DNA from: an uncultured Lachnospiraceae bacterium
GTDB taxonomy: Bacteria; Bacillota_A; Clostridia; Lachnospirales; Lachnospiraceae
Reading direction: 5' to 3'
Assembly (NCBI GenBank): GCA_902783205.1
Contig: CACZQE010000360.1
Span: 1-8,327, forward strand
Length of the DNA: 8,327 bases
Part shown: positions 1 to 7,073 of the stretch, one piece after another
Numbering within the stretch: position 1 is the first letter of the stretch
How the letters are laid out: each line of letters begins with the position of its first letter
The notes under the pieces: model-generated
Told to the model about the DNA's origin: nothing
What the model saw: the letters and a program-made list of their open reading frames with translations, nothing else
Database searches by the model: none
Program-made: the position numbers and the translations under genes

Positions 1-1592
1 GTTGACTTCCCGCAGCCTGTTTTCCCTACCACAGCTACATATTCGCCGCTTTTTATCTTTAGTGAAAGGTTCTCAAGGACATAAGGTGTCTCCTCACTGT
101 AGCGGAAGGACACATTTTCCATAGAAACACTTCCCGAGATACCGGTCACGATTTCCTTATGATCCGCCAGCTCCGGCTCCGCCTCGAGAAATGGTTCTGC
201 CATCTCCAGAATAGGCTTGATCTGTGCGGCAGAAAGAGCAATTCCCGTCAGTGAAGAGAATGCTCCCATCAGCATGCCGAAGGATGCGCTGAAGGCAAAG
301 AAGGAGGACTGGTCTACGCCTGCTTTTATGGCCAGGTAATAAAGTATGATGTTTGAGACGAGCCCGATTGCCGTGGAAATGACACTGTTGATCTTTATCA
401 GCAGAGGAGGATTATACCTCAGCTCGGCTACCTGTGTATAGAGTTTCATCCAGCCTGTAAACGCTCTCTTTTCAGCGCCTGCCAGTTTAATCTTCTGTAC
501 TCCGGATATAAGGGAATAGCTCCTGCCTGTTTCTTTAGCCGAACGATCCATCATCTTTCTGTTGATCCCGGTCTGCATCAGAACCGTGATCACGGAAAAT
601 CCCACCGTGACCAGAACCACAATCAGAGCCGGGACTGCCAGAGCCGATGTGAATTGGAAAATCTGTCCCAGATACAAAAGCGAGGTAAAAGATGTCAGGC
701 CGCCTGTCAGGACGATGCTCGTCAGCAGGCTGCACAGCTGATTGACCGAGGCTGAACGGCTCTTGAGCTCACCCGGGCTGTAATCGCGGAAAAAACTTGC
801 GGGAAGAGACATCTCCCTGATCATCATGGCGGCATCCACACTTATTCCTGTTGTTATACTCACCCTTGATTCAAGCAGACCTTTTGTGCTGTTCAGCAGC
901 TGTGTCGACAGGGCAGCGCATGTCATAAATACAGCTATGCCTATAAGTGCTCCTGACTGCCGGCTGTTAAGAACCGGCCCGGTCAGCATTTTTGTAATCC
1001 AGGGCATAACGAGTGAGGCCAGGATTACAGCGTAGCTTACTGCTATCAGCATAATCATGTCACTGGCTCTGATACAATGTCTCAGATACAGGAGAAGATC
1101 CGGGATGCCCAGCTTTTTCTGGGGCAGGGGACGGTAGAAGCAGACTGCCTCCCTGTCGAGATCACCGGCTGTTATCCTGTTAACAGAGCATTTCTCCCCG
1201 GTCTGCGGGTCCTTATAGCTGTAACCCCTGATTCTGCCGGGAATCAGGGCAACCGGCATTTTGTCTTCCCCAAGGAAACCGATCATGGGACCCCAGGCAT
1301 CTTTATACCACTTCTCCGGAAGTTCCACTGTTCTGCGCATAAGACCGTGGGGACGGAGACAGTAATCCATCTGCTCTTCTTTATCCTTGATCTGTTCCGG
1401 CACTTCCACCGGCTGGAAATGATAGTATTTTAAAATTTCATCAATTGCGCTTTTGGTTACAAAACGCTCGTCATTGACCTTCTGGACTGACCGTCTTCCC
1501 ATGATCACCCCTGCCGCATCCAGCAGGGATTCTTCCAGTTTCAGATTGTCAGACTGGCGGCGTTCTTCTATTTGATTTTGAAACCAACCCAT
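1..1592 (-). CDS. NHLP-type bacteriocin export ABC transporter, permease/ATPase subunit without peptidase domain (3' part missing)
   Basis: Reading leftwards from an ATG at 1592 gives 530 codons with no stop before the window edge. Residues 1-170 are a soluble N-terminal region with no C39-type Cys/His/Asp set. About six hydrophobic segments follow (roughly 178-198, 215-235, 293-318, 320-340, 402-422, 432-452), forming an ABC exporter membrane domain. The ATP-binding domain begins near 487 (MENVSFRY) and reaches the Walker A motif GKTGCGKS at 523-530, where the sequence is cut. Signature motif, Walker B and H-loop lie outside the window. The layout and the N-terminal style (MGWFQNQI..., later a KYYHF segment) fit the second ABC protein of NHLP/NHLM bacteriocin cassettes, usually about 700 aa, so roughly a quarter is missing. 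It probably pairs with the upstream peptidase-ABC protein in the cytoplasmic membrane as a heterodimeric exporter. The start is supported by a GGAGG box seven bases upstream that overlaps the preceding stop codon. Whether its ATPase site is intact cannot be judged. Confidence 0.9.
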   Translation of the reverse strand, partial: MGWFQNQIEERRQSDNLKLEESLLDAAGVIMGRRSVQKVNDERFVTKSAIDEILKYYHFQPVEVPEQIKDKEEQMDYCLRPHGLMRRTVELPEKWYKDAWGPMIGFLGEDKMPVALIPGRIRGYSYKDPQTGEKCSVNRITAGDLDREAVCFYRPLPQKKLGIPDLLLYLRHCIRASDMIMLIAVSYAVILASLVMPWITKMLTGPVLNSRQSGALIGIAVFMTCAALSTQLLNSTKGLLESRVSITTGISVDAAMMIREMSLPASFFRDYSPGELKSRSASVNQLCSLLTSIVLTGGLTSFTSLLYLGQIFQFTSALAVPALIVVLVTVGFSVITVLMQTGINRKMMDRSAKETGRSYSLISGVQKIKLAGAEKRAFTGWMKLYTQVAELRYNPPLLIKINSVISTAIGLVSNIILYYLAIKAGVDQSSFFAFSASFGMLMGAFSSLTGIALSAAQIKPILEMAEPFLEAEPELADHKEIVTGISGSVSMENVSFRYSEETPYVLENLSLKIKSGEYVAVVGKTGCGKS

Positions 1593-1599
1593 AGCAATA

Positions 1600-1606
1600 C
1601 CTCCTC
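1600..1606 (-). promoter_or_regulatory. Shine-Dalgarno of the second ABC gene, overlapping the upstream stop codon
   Basis: On the minus strand GAGGAGG lies seven bases before the ATG at 1592. Its first two bases are the GA of the TGA stop (1607-1605) of the peptidase-ABC gene. Ribosomes ending on the first gene therefore sit on the initiation site of the next, which suggests translational coupling and equal amounts of the two transporter halves. The site fixes the start of the downstream gene. Confidence 0.8.
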
Positions 1607-3791
1607 ACTCGTTGGTCACGAGCTCGGCATATACGCCGTCAAGCTTCATCAGGTCTTCATGCTTTCCTCTCTCGACCACATCACCGTGATCCATAACGAT
1701 AATCTCATCACAGCTGCGGACAGTGGAAAGGCGGTGAGCAATCACGATACAGGTAATACCGCGGTCATGAATTGCATTTACCACTTCATTTTCTGTTTTC
1801 GCATCCAGGGCAGAAGTCGCTTCGTCCAGAATGATAATGGTCGGATCCTGAGCCAGGACACGGGCTATTTCCATTCTCTGCCGCTGACCGCCTGAAAAGT
1901 TCTTTCCGCCGCTTGTCAGTTTATATTCATATCCGCCCGGCAGCTGCATGATATCGTCATGCAGCCGGGCATCTCTTGCAGCCAGGATCATCTCAAAATC
2001 TTTGATACTGGTGTCCCACATTTTAATATTGCTGGCCACCGAATCTTCAAACATAATGATATCCTGGTCCACAACGGCAAGAGACCCTACCATTACATCT
2101 CTCGGATAGGCTTCTCTTGGTTTGCCGTCAAAAAGAATTTCTCCCGCCCATGGTTCATAAAGGCCGGAAATCAGTTTGGATATGGTGGACTTACCACAGC
2201 CGGAGGCACCGACAAGGGCAACCTTCTGTCCGGGTTTCAGTGTGAGGGAAAAATTCCTGATCAGGGGTTTATCCAGTCTGGAATAGCCAAATGTGATATC
2301 CTTTATCTCAAGACCTCCCCTGAGCTTTATCAGTTCTGTATCCTCTGCTTTCCGGTCAAGAGTATTCTTATCCTCCGGATACTCCATAACATCCTCGACA
2401 CGCTCCATCTGAGTACGCATTTCCTGAATGGTCTGTCCTGCCGAGATCAGAGTCTGGGCAGGTACCATAAAAGAACTGAGAAAGCCCTGGAACATCATGA
2501 TCGCACCCAGGGTTGTATGTCCGAGCATTACATAATAAACACCTACGATCAGTACGGAATAATTCGCTATAGTGGTAAGCAGGGTCGGTACCATTCCCAG
2601 ATACTGATTGGTCCGGATTACCTTCACAGTCTGCGCGTTTACAGAGGCCTGATAGCCTGCCCACTTCTGAAAGAAACCGTTTTCCGCGCCGCTGGCTTTG
2701 ATCGTCTCGATCATACTGATTCCTGTTACTCTGGTGGCATCCAGCTTGCCGGAATCACGCATCATGACACGGGTAATATTGACTCTCTTTTCGGAGATGA
2801 TCCTGGAAATAGTGATATTGATAAGCAGTGTCGACAGACCGATCGCTGTCAGTATCGGGCTCTGTCTCAGCATCAGCACCAGATAAAAGATCATCATAGC
2901 CGTATTCAGCAAAAGGGGCGAAAATGTGCCGACCAGAACGCCCGCAATCGTTGCATTCATGGCGGACCGGGACTGAATATCTCCTGCCAGCCTCTGGGAA
3001 AAGAATTCCATGGGCAGATGGAGGACTTTCCACATATAGGCTGTACTTCCGACCAGGTCCATTTTCCCGTTTATCTTAAGAGAATAGATGGCCTGCACCC
3101 AGGCCACGATAATCTGAACTGCCGCCAGCAGAATCATGGCAATAATAAAGGGATACAGCCAGTTCCGGTTTATACCTGTGAGAAGACGGTCCATAAAAAT
3201 CCTGGACGTAACAGAGTTCACAATACCGAAAAGATAACCTATGACCGTTGTCAGCATTACAAAGGCCACTGCGGCACCCGCCCCGACAAGCCTTCTGCGG
3301 GCAAATTCGAGCGTGCTTCGTCTCCTGCCGCTGGGCTCAAAACTGTCAGAAGGTACAGGTATCAGTACAATCCCGGTAAAAGATCTGTCAAACTCTTCCC
3401 ATGTCACTTTTATCCTGCCTCTGGCCGGATCGTTTAAATGTACCCACTTGCCGCTGAAACCGTCCAGCACCACGAAATGATTCATATTCCAGTGGATAAT
3501 ACAGGGAAACTTTCCCTCCTCTTTCAGCCCTGCGGGACTCACCCTGTAGGCTTCCACGTCAAATCCGTAACTCTGGGCCGCAAGCAGGATCTTTCTGGCA
3601 TTGGATCCGTCCCGGGAGACATCGCAGTCCAGCCGGACCTGCTCTAAAGGAATCCACTTATCATAGTATGCCGCAATCATGGCAAGACAGGCCGCGCCGC
3701 ATTCCAGCATTTCCAGCTGCATGATCACAGGTACTTTTGCAACCCCATTTGTAAGGGTCGGTTTGATTTTTTTCTTTTTTTCTAAACTCAT
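1605..3791 (-). CDS. NHLP-type C39 peptidase-ABC transporter (leader-cleaving bacteriocin exporter)
   Basis: This 728-residue protein should cut the leader from a precursor peptide, typically after a double glycine, and export the core across the cytoplasmic membrane using ATP. The C39 cysteine peptidase domain spans about 15-145. Q25 is the oxyanion-hole candidate, C31 lies in ECGAACL, H105 in NHFVVLDG and D121 in NDPA, so the triad looks intact. A membrane domain follows at about 165-455. The nucleotide-binding domain covers about 490-728: Walker A GASGCGKST at 528-536, Q-loop near 576, signature FSGGQ at 632-636, Walker B IIILDE ending near 657, H-loop IAHR with H686. All motifs are canonical and the length fits peptidase-containing NHLP/NHLM transporters (a little over 700 aa). 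The open frame extends upstream to 3848, but that ATG lies inside the adaptor gene. The ATG at 3791 has an AGGTGAGGA box seven bases upstream and gives the normal family start, so it is preferred. It is the second gene of a three-gene operon. Confidence 0.95.
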   Translation of the reverse strand: MSLEKKKKIKPTLTNGVAKVPVIMQLEMLECGAACLAMIAAYYDKWIPLEQVRLDCDVSRDGSNARKILLAAQSYGFDVEAYRVSPAGLKEEGKFPCIIHWNMNHFVVLDGFSGKWVHLNDPARGRIKVTWEEFDRSFTGIVLIPVPSDSFEPSGRRRSTLEFARRRLVGAGAAVAFVMLTTVIGYLFGIVNSVTSRIFMDRLLTGINRNWLYPFIIAMILLAAVQIIVAWVQAIYSLKINGKMDLVGSTAYMWKVLHLPMEFFSQRLAGDIQSRSAMNATIAGVLVGTFSPLLLNTAMMIFYLVLMLRQSPILTAIGLSTLLINITISRIISEKRVNITRVMMRDSGKLDATRVTGISMIETIKASGAENGFFQKWAGYQASVNAQTVKVIRTNQYLGMVPTLLTTIANYSVLIVGVYYVMLGHTTLGAIMMFQGFLSSFMVPAQTLISAGQTIQEMRTQMERVEDVMEYPEDKNTLDRKAEDTELIKLRGGLEIKDITFGYSRLDKPLIRNFSLTLKPGQKVALVGASGCGKSTISKLISGLYEPWAGEILFDGKPREAYPRDVMVGSLAVVDQDIIMFEDSVASNIKMWDTSIKDFEMILAARDARLHDDIMQLPGGYEYKLTSGGKNFSGGQRQRMEIARVLAQDPTIIILDEATSALDAKTENEVVNAIHDRGITCIVIAHRLSTVRSCDEIIVMDHGDVVERGKHEDLMKLDGVYAELVTNE

Positions 3792-3798
3792 TTTCAGG

Positions 3799-3807
3799 TC
3801 CTCACCT
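3799..3807 (-). promoter_or_regulatory. Shine-Dalgarno of the peptidase-ABC gene, containing the adaptor stop codon
   Basis: AGGTGAGGA on the minus strand ends seven bases before the ATG at 3791, and its central TGA (3804-3802) is the stop codon of the adaptor gene. This decides the start at 3791 over the in-frame ATG at 3848, and again points to translational coupling between neighbouring cassette genes. Confidence 0.75.
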
Positions 3808-4224
3808 GCTCTCCAGCAGGAAGCTGATCGGTTTCGTTTCATCCACAACTACAATACCGTTATAGCTGCCGTCCGGAAGAGAAATCTCCGCCACACCCGT
3901 GATTCTTCCATAGGAATCCTCCTTGGTGGAAGCAATTACCGCCTCCTCGGACCCGACACGGAGTTTCATTCCTTCTCTGATCTGTTCCGGACCGGTAATA
4001 ACGACCTCCGCCCGGTGCTTTTCCACAATGATCTTTGCATCTGCCTTTGTTTCCAGCGTTCCTACAGCAGACCAGACCGCCAGTCCCGCCATAAGAAGAA
4101 TAACCGCCAGCAGAACTGCCCAGATTCCCGGGTCCGTCACCTTAAGATAATCCGTAAGCTGGTCAGGTGAAGATATCCTGTCAACTACTTTCTTTCTGAA
4201 CATTGTATTGTTTTCGTCGCTCAT
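3802..4224 (-). CDS. Minimal HlyD-like NHLP bacteriocin system secretion protein
   Basis: A 140-residue membrane protein and first gene of the export operon. Residues 1-33 are a short cytoplasmic tail (MFRKKVVDRISSPDQL, then YLKVTDPG), the typical opening of NHLP/NHLM secretion proteins. One hydrophobic helix follows at about 34-55. The outer part (56-140) is a small, probably beta-rich domain ending in PISFLLESR. Full HlyD-type adaptors of these systems are commonly around 400 aa and carry a long coiled-coil hairpin and lipoyl-like halves. None of that is present here. The reading frame is clean at both ends and the C-terminus looks natural, so I take it as a genuine short form and not a broken gene. 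It probably contacts the exporter on the outer face of a single-membrane cell, which needs no channel to an outer membrane. The start at 4224 has AAAGGAG six bases upstream; the inner ATG at 4203 has no such site. Confidence 0.85.
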   Translation of the reverse strand: MSDENNTMFRKKVVDRISSPDQLTDYLKVTDPGIWAVLLAVILLMAGLAVWSAVGTLETKADAKIIVEKHRAEVVITGPEQIREGMKLRVGSEEAVIASTKEDSYGRITGVAEISLPDGSYNGIVVVDETKPISFLLESR

Positions 4225-4288
4225 GCTTTGCTCCTTTATCTGTACCTTACCTCTCGGGACATTTTAACAATGAATATCCGTATGTTAT

Positions 4289-4317
4289 ATTATACAATGT
4301 GATTACAGTTGGTTCAA
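4289..4317 (-). promoter_or_regulatory. Sigma-A type promoter of the export cassette
   Basis: Minus-strand -35 TTGAAC (4317-4312), a 17-base spacer and a perfect -10 TATAAT (4294-4289). Transcription would start near 4282 and give a leader of about 57 bases before the adaptor start codon. It is the only convincing promoter upstream of the three cassette genes, so they are probably read as one transcript. Confidence 0.75.
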
Positions 4318-4339
4318 TCTGTCATATTTGTGTTATAAT
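4309..4339 (+). promoter_or_regulatory. Extended -10 promoter of the nicotinamidase-like/alcohol dehydrogenase unit
   Basis: A perfect -10 TATAAT at 4334-4339 is preceded by TG at 4331-4332, making an extended -10. The best -35 is a weak TTGGTT at 4309-4314 with a long 19-base spacer, so the extended -10 probably compensates. The -35 region overlaps that of the opposing export-cassette promoter, so two polymerases could hardly occupy both at once. Confidence 0.6.
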
Positions 4340-4351
4340 ATAAAAACACAA
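4328..4351 (+). repeat. Inverted repeat over the -10/start region, candidate operator
   Basis: TTGTGTT (4328-4334) and AACACAA (4345-4351) are perfect inverted arms with a ten-base A/T spacer (4335-4344) holding most of the -10. A protein bound here would block the plus-strand promoter. The arms begin and end like a Rex site (TTGTG...CACAA), but the gap between those halves is 14 bases where Rex sites have about 8, so Rex is not claimed. In such A/T-rich sequence a repeat of this size may arise by chance. Confidence 0.4.
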
Positions 4352-4378
4352 TAAAATCTTCATTTTTGGAGGAAGCCC

Positions 4379-4906
4379 ATGCGAAAATTACTGATCGTCA
4401 TTGATATGCAGAATGACTTTATTGATGCCGCCCTCGGCACAGAAGAAGCTGTGTCAATAGTGGAGGCGGTCAAAGATAAAATCCGTACCTGTCCGGCAGA
4501 GGATATATATGCTACCATGGATACACACGGTGAGAACTACATGGACACACAGGAAGGGAAGAATCTTCCCGTAAAGCACTGTATCAGGGGAACGGAAGGC
4601 TGGCAGATCCGGCCTGACATTGCAGAACTCCTTACAGGCGCTCATATTTACGAAAAGCCAACCTTCGGCAGCACGGCTCTGGCGGCTGACTTAAAGGCCC
4701 TGTCGGACAAAGAAGAGATTGAGATCGAATTAGTAGGACTCTGCACCGATATCTGTGTTGTCTCCAATGCCCTGCTTCTTAAAGCATACATGCCGGAAGT
4801 AAAGATCTCAGTGGACGCAGCCTGCTGCGCCGGGGTTACACCTGACAAGCATCTGGCCGCCCTTGAAACCATGCAGTCCTGTCAGATTCATGTGACAAAC
4901 CTGTAA
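4379..4906 (+). CDS. Isochorismatase-family cysteine hydrolase, nicotinamidase-like
   Basis: A 175-residue soluble enzyme of the isochorismatase-like fold. The catalytic triad is visible: D9 in VIDMQNDF, K93 in EKPTFGS and C126 in GLCTDICVVSNA. A metal site as in nicotinamidases is suggested by D48 and H50 (MDTHGENY) and H67 (VKHCIRGTEGW). This combination favours hydrolysis of nicotinamide to nicotinate plus ammonia, the salvage entry to NAD synthesis, over true isochorismatase activity. The protein is somewhat short against characterised nicotinamidases of about 180-215 aa, but no motif is lost. The start has GGAGG six bases upstream (4368-4372). It is first in a two-gene unit with the dehydrogenase 33 bases downstream. 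The substrate is inferred from residues only; another amidase activity in the same family is possible. Confidence 0.88.
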   Translation: MRKLLIVIDMQNDFIDAALGTEEAVSIVEAVKDKIRTCPAEDIYATMDTHGENYMDTQEGKNLPVKHCIRGTEGWQIRPDIAELLTGAHIYEKPTFGSTALAADLKALSDKEEIEIELVGLCTDICVVSNALLLKAYMPEVKISVDAACCAGVTPDKHLAALETMQSCQIHVTNL

Positions 4907-4939
4907 TAACAGATAAAGACAACGAATGAGGTGACATTT

Positions 4940-6109
4940 ATGATACAGTACCGACTGGTTCAGAAAACAAAGGTTATAGAAGGACCCGGCTGCATAGAGC
5001 TGCTGCCGCAGCTTTGCCGGGAAAACGGTTTTGAAAAGCCTTTCCTTGTCTTCGATCAGGGTATTGCCAGGGCGGGAATAGCCGGGAAAATCACCGGCAT
5101 CCTGGAAAAAGCGGGAATGGCTTACGCTTCCTATGACCGGATCACACCGGATCCTACCAGCGACCTGGTTGAAGAGGGTGCCGCTTTATGCAGGGAGGCC
5201 GGATGTGACTCTCTCATCGCCATCGGAGGCGGCAGCACTATGGACGCAGCCAAGGGAATCAACATCATGCGGGTCAATCAGGGAAGAATCCTTGACTTCG
5301 TAGGACATGAGGACCGTATGCTCCCCGCAGGAAGCCTGATCTGCATCCCGACTACAGCCGGGACCGGCAGCGAACTTTCCAACTGGATCGTAATCACTGA
5401 CCTTACAAAAGGAGACAAGCATCCGATTGATGTACGTAACTCCATGAGCGAGTATGCCCTGCTTGATCCCGGACTGACCACCGGCCTTCCCCCTCACATC
5501 ACGGCGGAAACCGGTCTGGATGTATTCTCCCATGCCTTTGAAGCCTACACATCTTCAAAATGCAGCCCCCTGACAGATCTTCTCTGTGAAAAAGTCATGG
5601 AAGAGGTTATCCGGTGGCTTCCCCTGGCCGTAACAGACGGAAACAACCTTGAGGCAAGAGAAAGAATGATGGTATGCGCCTCCTACGGCGGCTTCCTTCT
5701 GATAGACTGTCTCGTTCATATAGGCCACTGCATAGCGCATGAAATCGGCGCGCGCTTCCACATCCCCCACGGTGCAGCCTGTGCCTATGCTTTTCCCGAG
5801 ATGGTCCGCCATATAGCATATGCCAGAACCGAAAAGATCCGTTACACGGGCCGGCTCCTGGGCGCCAGATTTTCCGGAGATGAGACCCCTGTGGAAATAG
5901 CGGAAAAAACCATCGCTGCCTACAGGGCATTCCGTGATATCAGTGTAGGTCTCAGTCCCATTTCATCCTATGAGCCTGACCTTGGTAAGGTAAACCTGGA
6001 AATGGCAGAGCATATATTCAAAGATCCCATCACGGCTCTGACGCCGACAAAGACCACTGTGGAAGATATTTTTATCATGCTCTATCACATTTTCACCGAA
6101 GGACATTAA
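4940..6109 (+). CDS. Iron-containing (group III) alcohol dehydrogenase
   Basis: A 389-residue cytoplasmic oxidoreductase that interconverts an alcohol and an aldehyde or ketone with NAD(P)(H). The N-terminal nucleotide-binding half carries GGGSTMDAAK starting at residue 97 and PTTAGTGSE at 138-145. The C-terminal helical half supplies the metal ligands D194 and H198 (TGLDVFSHAFEAY), H263 (IGHCIAHEIG) and H277 (IPHG). Spacing matches well-known members such as lactaldehyde reductase, and length is normal. All ligands are present, so an active enzyme is expected; the alcohol cannot be named from sequence. The frame also opens with a GTG at 4931, but that codon lies inside the GAGGTG ribosome binding site (4928-4933) whose six-base spacing points to the ATG at 4940. 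It follows the nicotinamidase-like gene by 33 bases without a terminator between, so both are probably one transcript, ended by the hairpin at 6125. Confidence 0.93.
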   Translation: MIQYRLVQKTKVIEGPGCIELLPQLCRENGFEKPFLVFDQGIARAGIAGKITGILEKAGMAYASYDRITPDPTSDLVEEGAALCREAGCDSLIAIGGGSTMDAAKGINIMRVNQGRILDFVGHEDRMLPAGSLICIPTTAGTGSELSNWIVITDLTKGDKHPIDVRNSMSEYALLDPGLTTGLPPHITAETGLDVFSHAFEAYTSSKCSPLTDLLCEKVMEEVIRWLPLAVTDGNNLEARERMMVCASYGGFLLIDCLVHIGHCIAHEIGARFHIPHGAACAYAFPEMVRHIAYARTEKIRYTGRLLGARFSGDETPVEIAEKTIAAYRAFRDISVGLSPISSYEPDLGKVNLEMAEHIFKDPITALTPTKTTVEDIFIMLYHIFTEGH

Positions 6110-6124
6110 AAGCAGAAAAACAAC

Positions 6125-6161
6125 AAGCCTTTCCGGCAGGATCACCGCCGGAAAGGCTTTT
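6125..6161. terminator. Rho-independent terminator, probably bidirectional
   Basis: A perfect 13-base-pair stem (6125-6137 with 6147-6159) around a 9-base loop, followed on the plus strand by TTTT. It starts 15 bases after the alcohol dehydrogenase stop. On the minus strand the same stem is followed by a T-rich run (TTGTTGTTTTT), so it can also end the converging phosphodiesterase gene, whose stop is about 45 bases away. The plus-strand T run is short and broken by a C. Confidence 0.85.
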
Positions 6162-6205
6162 CTCATTTCAAAGCTTATTTTTTCTCTACTTATTGACGAT
6201 ACGGA

Positions 6206-7060
6206 TCATGACCACAGACAGTAGTTTGAAGCAACCCAGTCCACGCCTTCCCTGATGTAGAGTCTGGCGTCGTCCGGATTGTCCACAGTCCAGACAACCA
6301 TGGATATACCCGCCTTCTTTATTCTCCGGATATCCGAGAGCTTATTGGCCTTGCCCTGGATCGACAGGTTGATTCCATGCTCCTTATACCAGGATAGATC
6401 CAGGTCTCTGGTCTTCTTCACAAGATGATAAAGGCTTACATGGTCTGCCCCTTCTTCCTTTGCCACCCTCTGCATCCCGATCAGTGAGTTGAGATTGAAA
6501 GAAACAAAGATCACCGGGGCGTCGCCCATAATCTCTTTGACCTGGCAGATGATATCTCTTAAATAATCATCATCCAGCGGCTCTTCCACGTTCCAGTTGT
6601 CCTTGAGTTCCATCATGGGAACCATGCCTGAATCCCTGCAGATGACCAGATACTCCGACAGGAGGGGAACATACTGGGCTTTCGGGTCGTCTTCATATTG
6701 ATCAGACTGATTTCCGCCGACTATGGGAATCTGCTTCAGCACGTTATAAGTGACATCTTTTACCAGGATATCCTGATCGCACATTCTTCTGAGACTTGCA
6801 TCGTGCATGAGGACCAGCTTGTTGTCTTTGGTCCGGCGAATGTCCGTCTCCATAGCCTGAAATCTCAGATCTCCGGCCATCTCAAACGCCCTGACCGTAT
6901 TCTCCGGCGCCTCGCCGGAAAGACCTCTGTGTGCCACATACTGTGTCGTGTCTTTCTTAAGGGGAATCTGCGTCCGAAGTCTGTCAGCTCTCATGTTTCT
7001 GAAGGGCCTCTTCCATGCATCGTCCAGTTTTACGGTCCAGGATTTTAATTTCTTTTTCAT
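6206..7060 (-). CDS. Glycerophosphodiester phosphodiesterase (GDPD) family protein
   Basis: A 284-residue TIM-barrel phosphodiesterase of the family that splits glycerophosphodiesters into glycerol 3-phosphate and an alcohol. Catalytic and metal residues can be followed: H44-R45 in VAHRG, E53-N54 in ENT, E71 and D73 in METDIRRTKD, H86 in LMHDASLRR, and E151/K153 in MELKDN. The C-terminal signature VVWTVDNPDDAR is also present. There is no signal peptide or membrane segment, so a cytoplasmic enzyme is expected, with a basic N-terminal tail of about 40 residues before the barrel. Length is slightly above the usual 240-260 because of that tail. An in-frame TGA three codons upstream rules out a longer start. 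Its ribosome binding site is unusually distant (13 bases). The gene stands alone, converging on the alcohol dehydrogenase and diverging from the methyltransferase. The actual substrate is not known. Confidence 0.9.
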   Translation of the reverse strand: MKKKLKSWTVKLDDAWKRPFRNMRADRLRTQIPLKKDTTQYVAHRGLSGEAPENTVRAFEMAGDLRFQAMETDIRRTKDNKLVLMHDASLRRMCDQDILVKDVTYNVLKQIPIVGGNQSDQYEDDPKAQYVPLLSEYLVICRDSGMVPMMELKDNWNVEEPLDDDYLRDIICQVKEIMGDAPVIFVSFNLNSLIGMQRVAKEEGADHVSLYHLVKKTRDLDLSWYKEHGINLSIQGKANKLSDIRRIKKAGISMVVWTVDNPDDARLYIREGVDWVASNYCLWS

Positions 7061-7073
7061 AGGCTGTCATCTG

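Noticed and set aside
1959..3437. A 492-codon open frame on the plus strand opposite the peptidase-ABC gene.
   Set aside because: It lies wholly antisense to a gene with complete, canonical motifs, its translation has no recognisable domain and is rich in His, Cys and Gln as expected of a shadow frame, and no ribosome binding site or promoter was identified for it.
3792..3848. A 19-residue N-terminal extension of the peptidase-ABC protein from an ATG at 3848.
   Set aside because: It overlaps the end of the adaptor gene; the ATG at 3791 has the proper ribosome binding site and gives the family's normal N-terminus.
3802..4224. The adaptor as a frameshifted or truncated pseudogene.
   Set aside because: No continuation of a longer adaptor is visible downstream, since the next gene begins 10 bases after the stop, and the reading frame, start signal and C-terminus look normal.
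4328..4351. A Rex (NADH-sensing repressor) binding site.
   Set aside because: The outer TTGTG and CACAA match, but 14 bases lie between them where Rex sites have about 8, and the inner bases differ.
4225..4378. A bacteriocin precursor gene in the gap upstream of the export cassette.
   Set aside because: The 154 bases are filled by two promoters and leaders; I found no open frame with a start, ribosome binding site and GG-type leader on either strand.
4931..4939. A GTG start for the alcohol dehydrogenase, adding three residues.
   Set aside because: The GTG is part of the GAGGTG ribosome binding site that serves the ATG at 4940.
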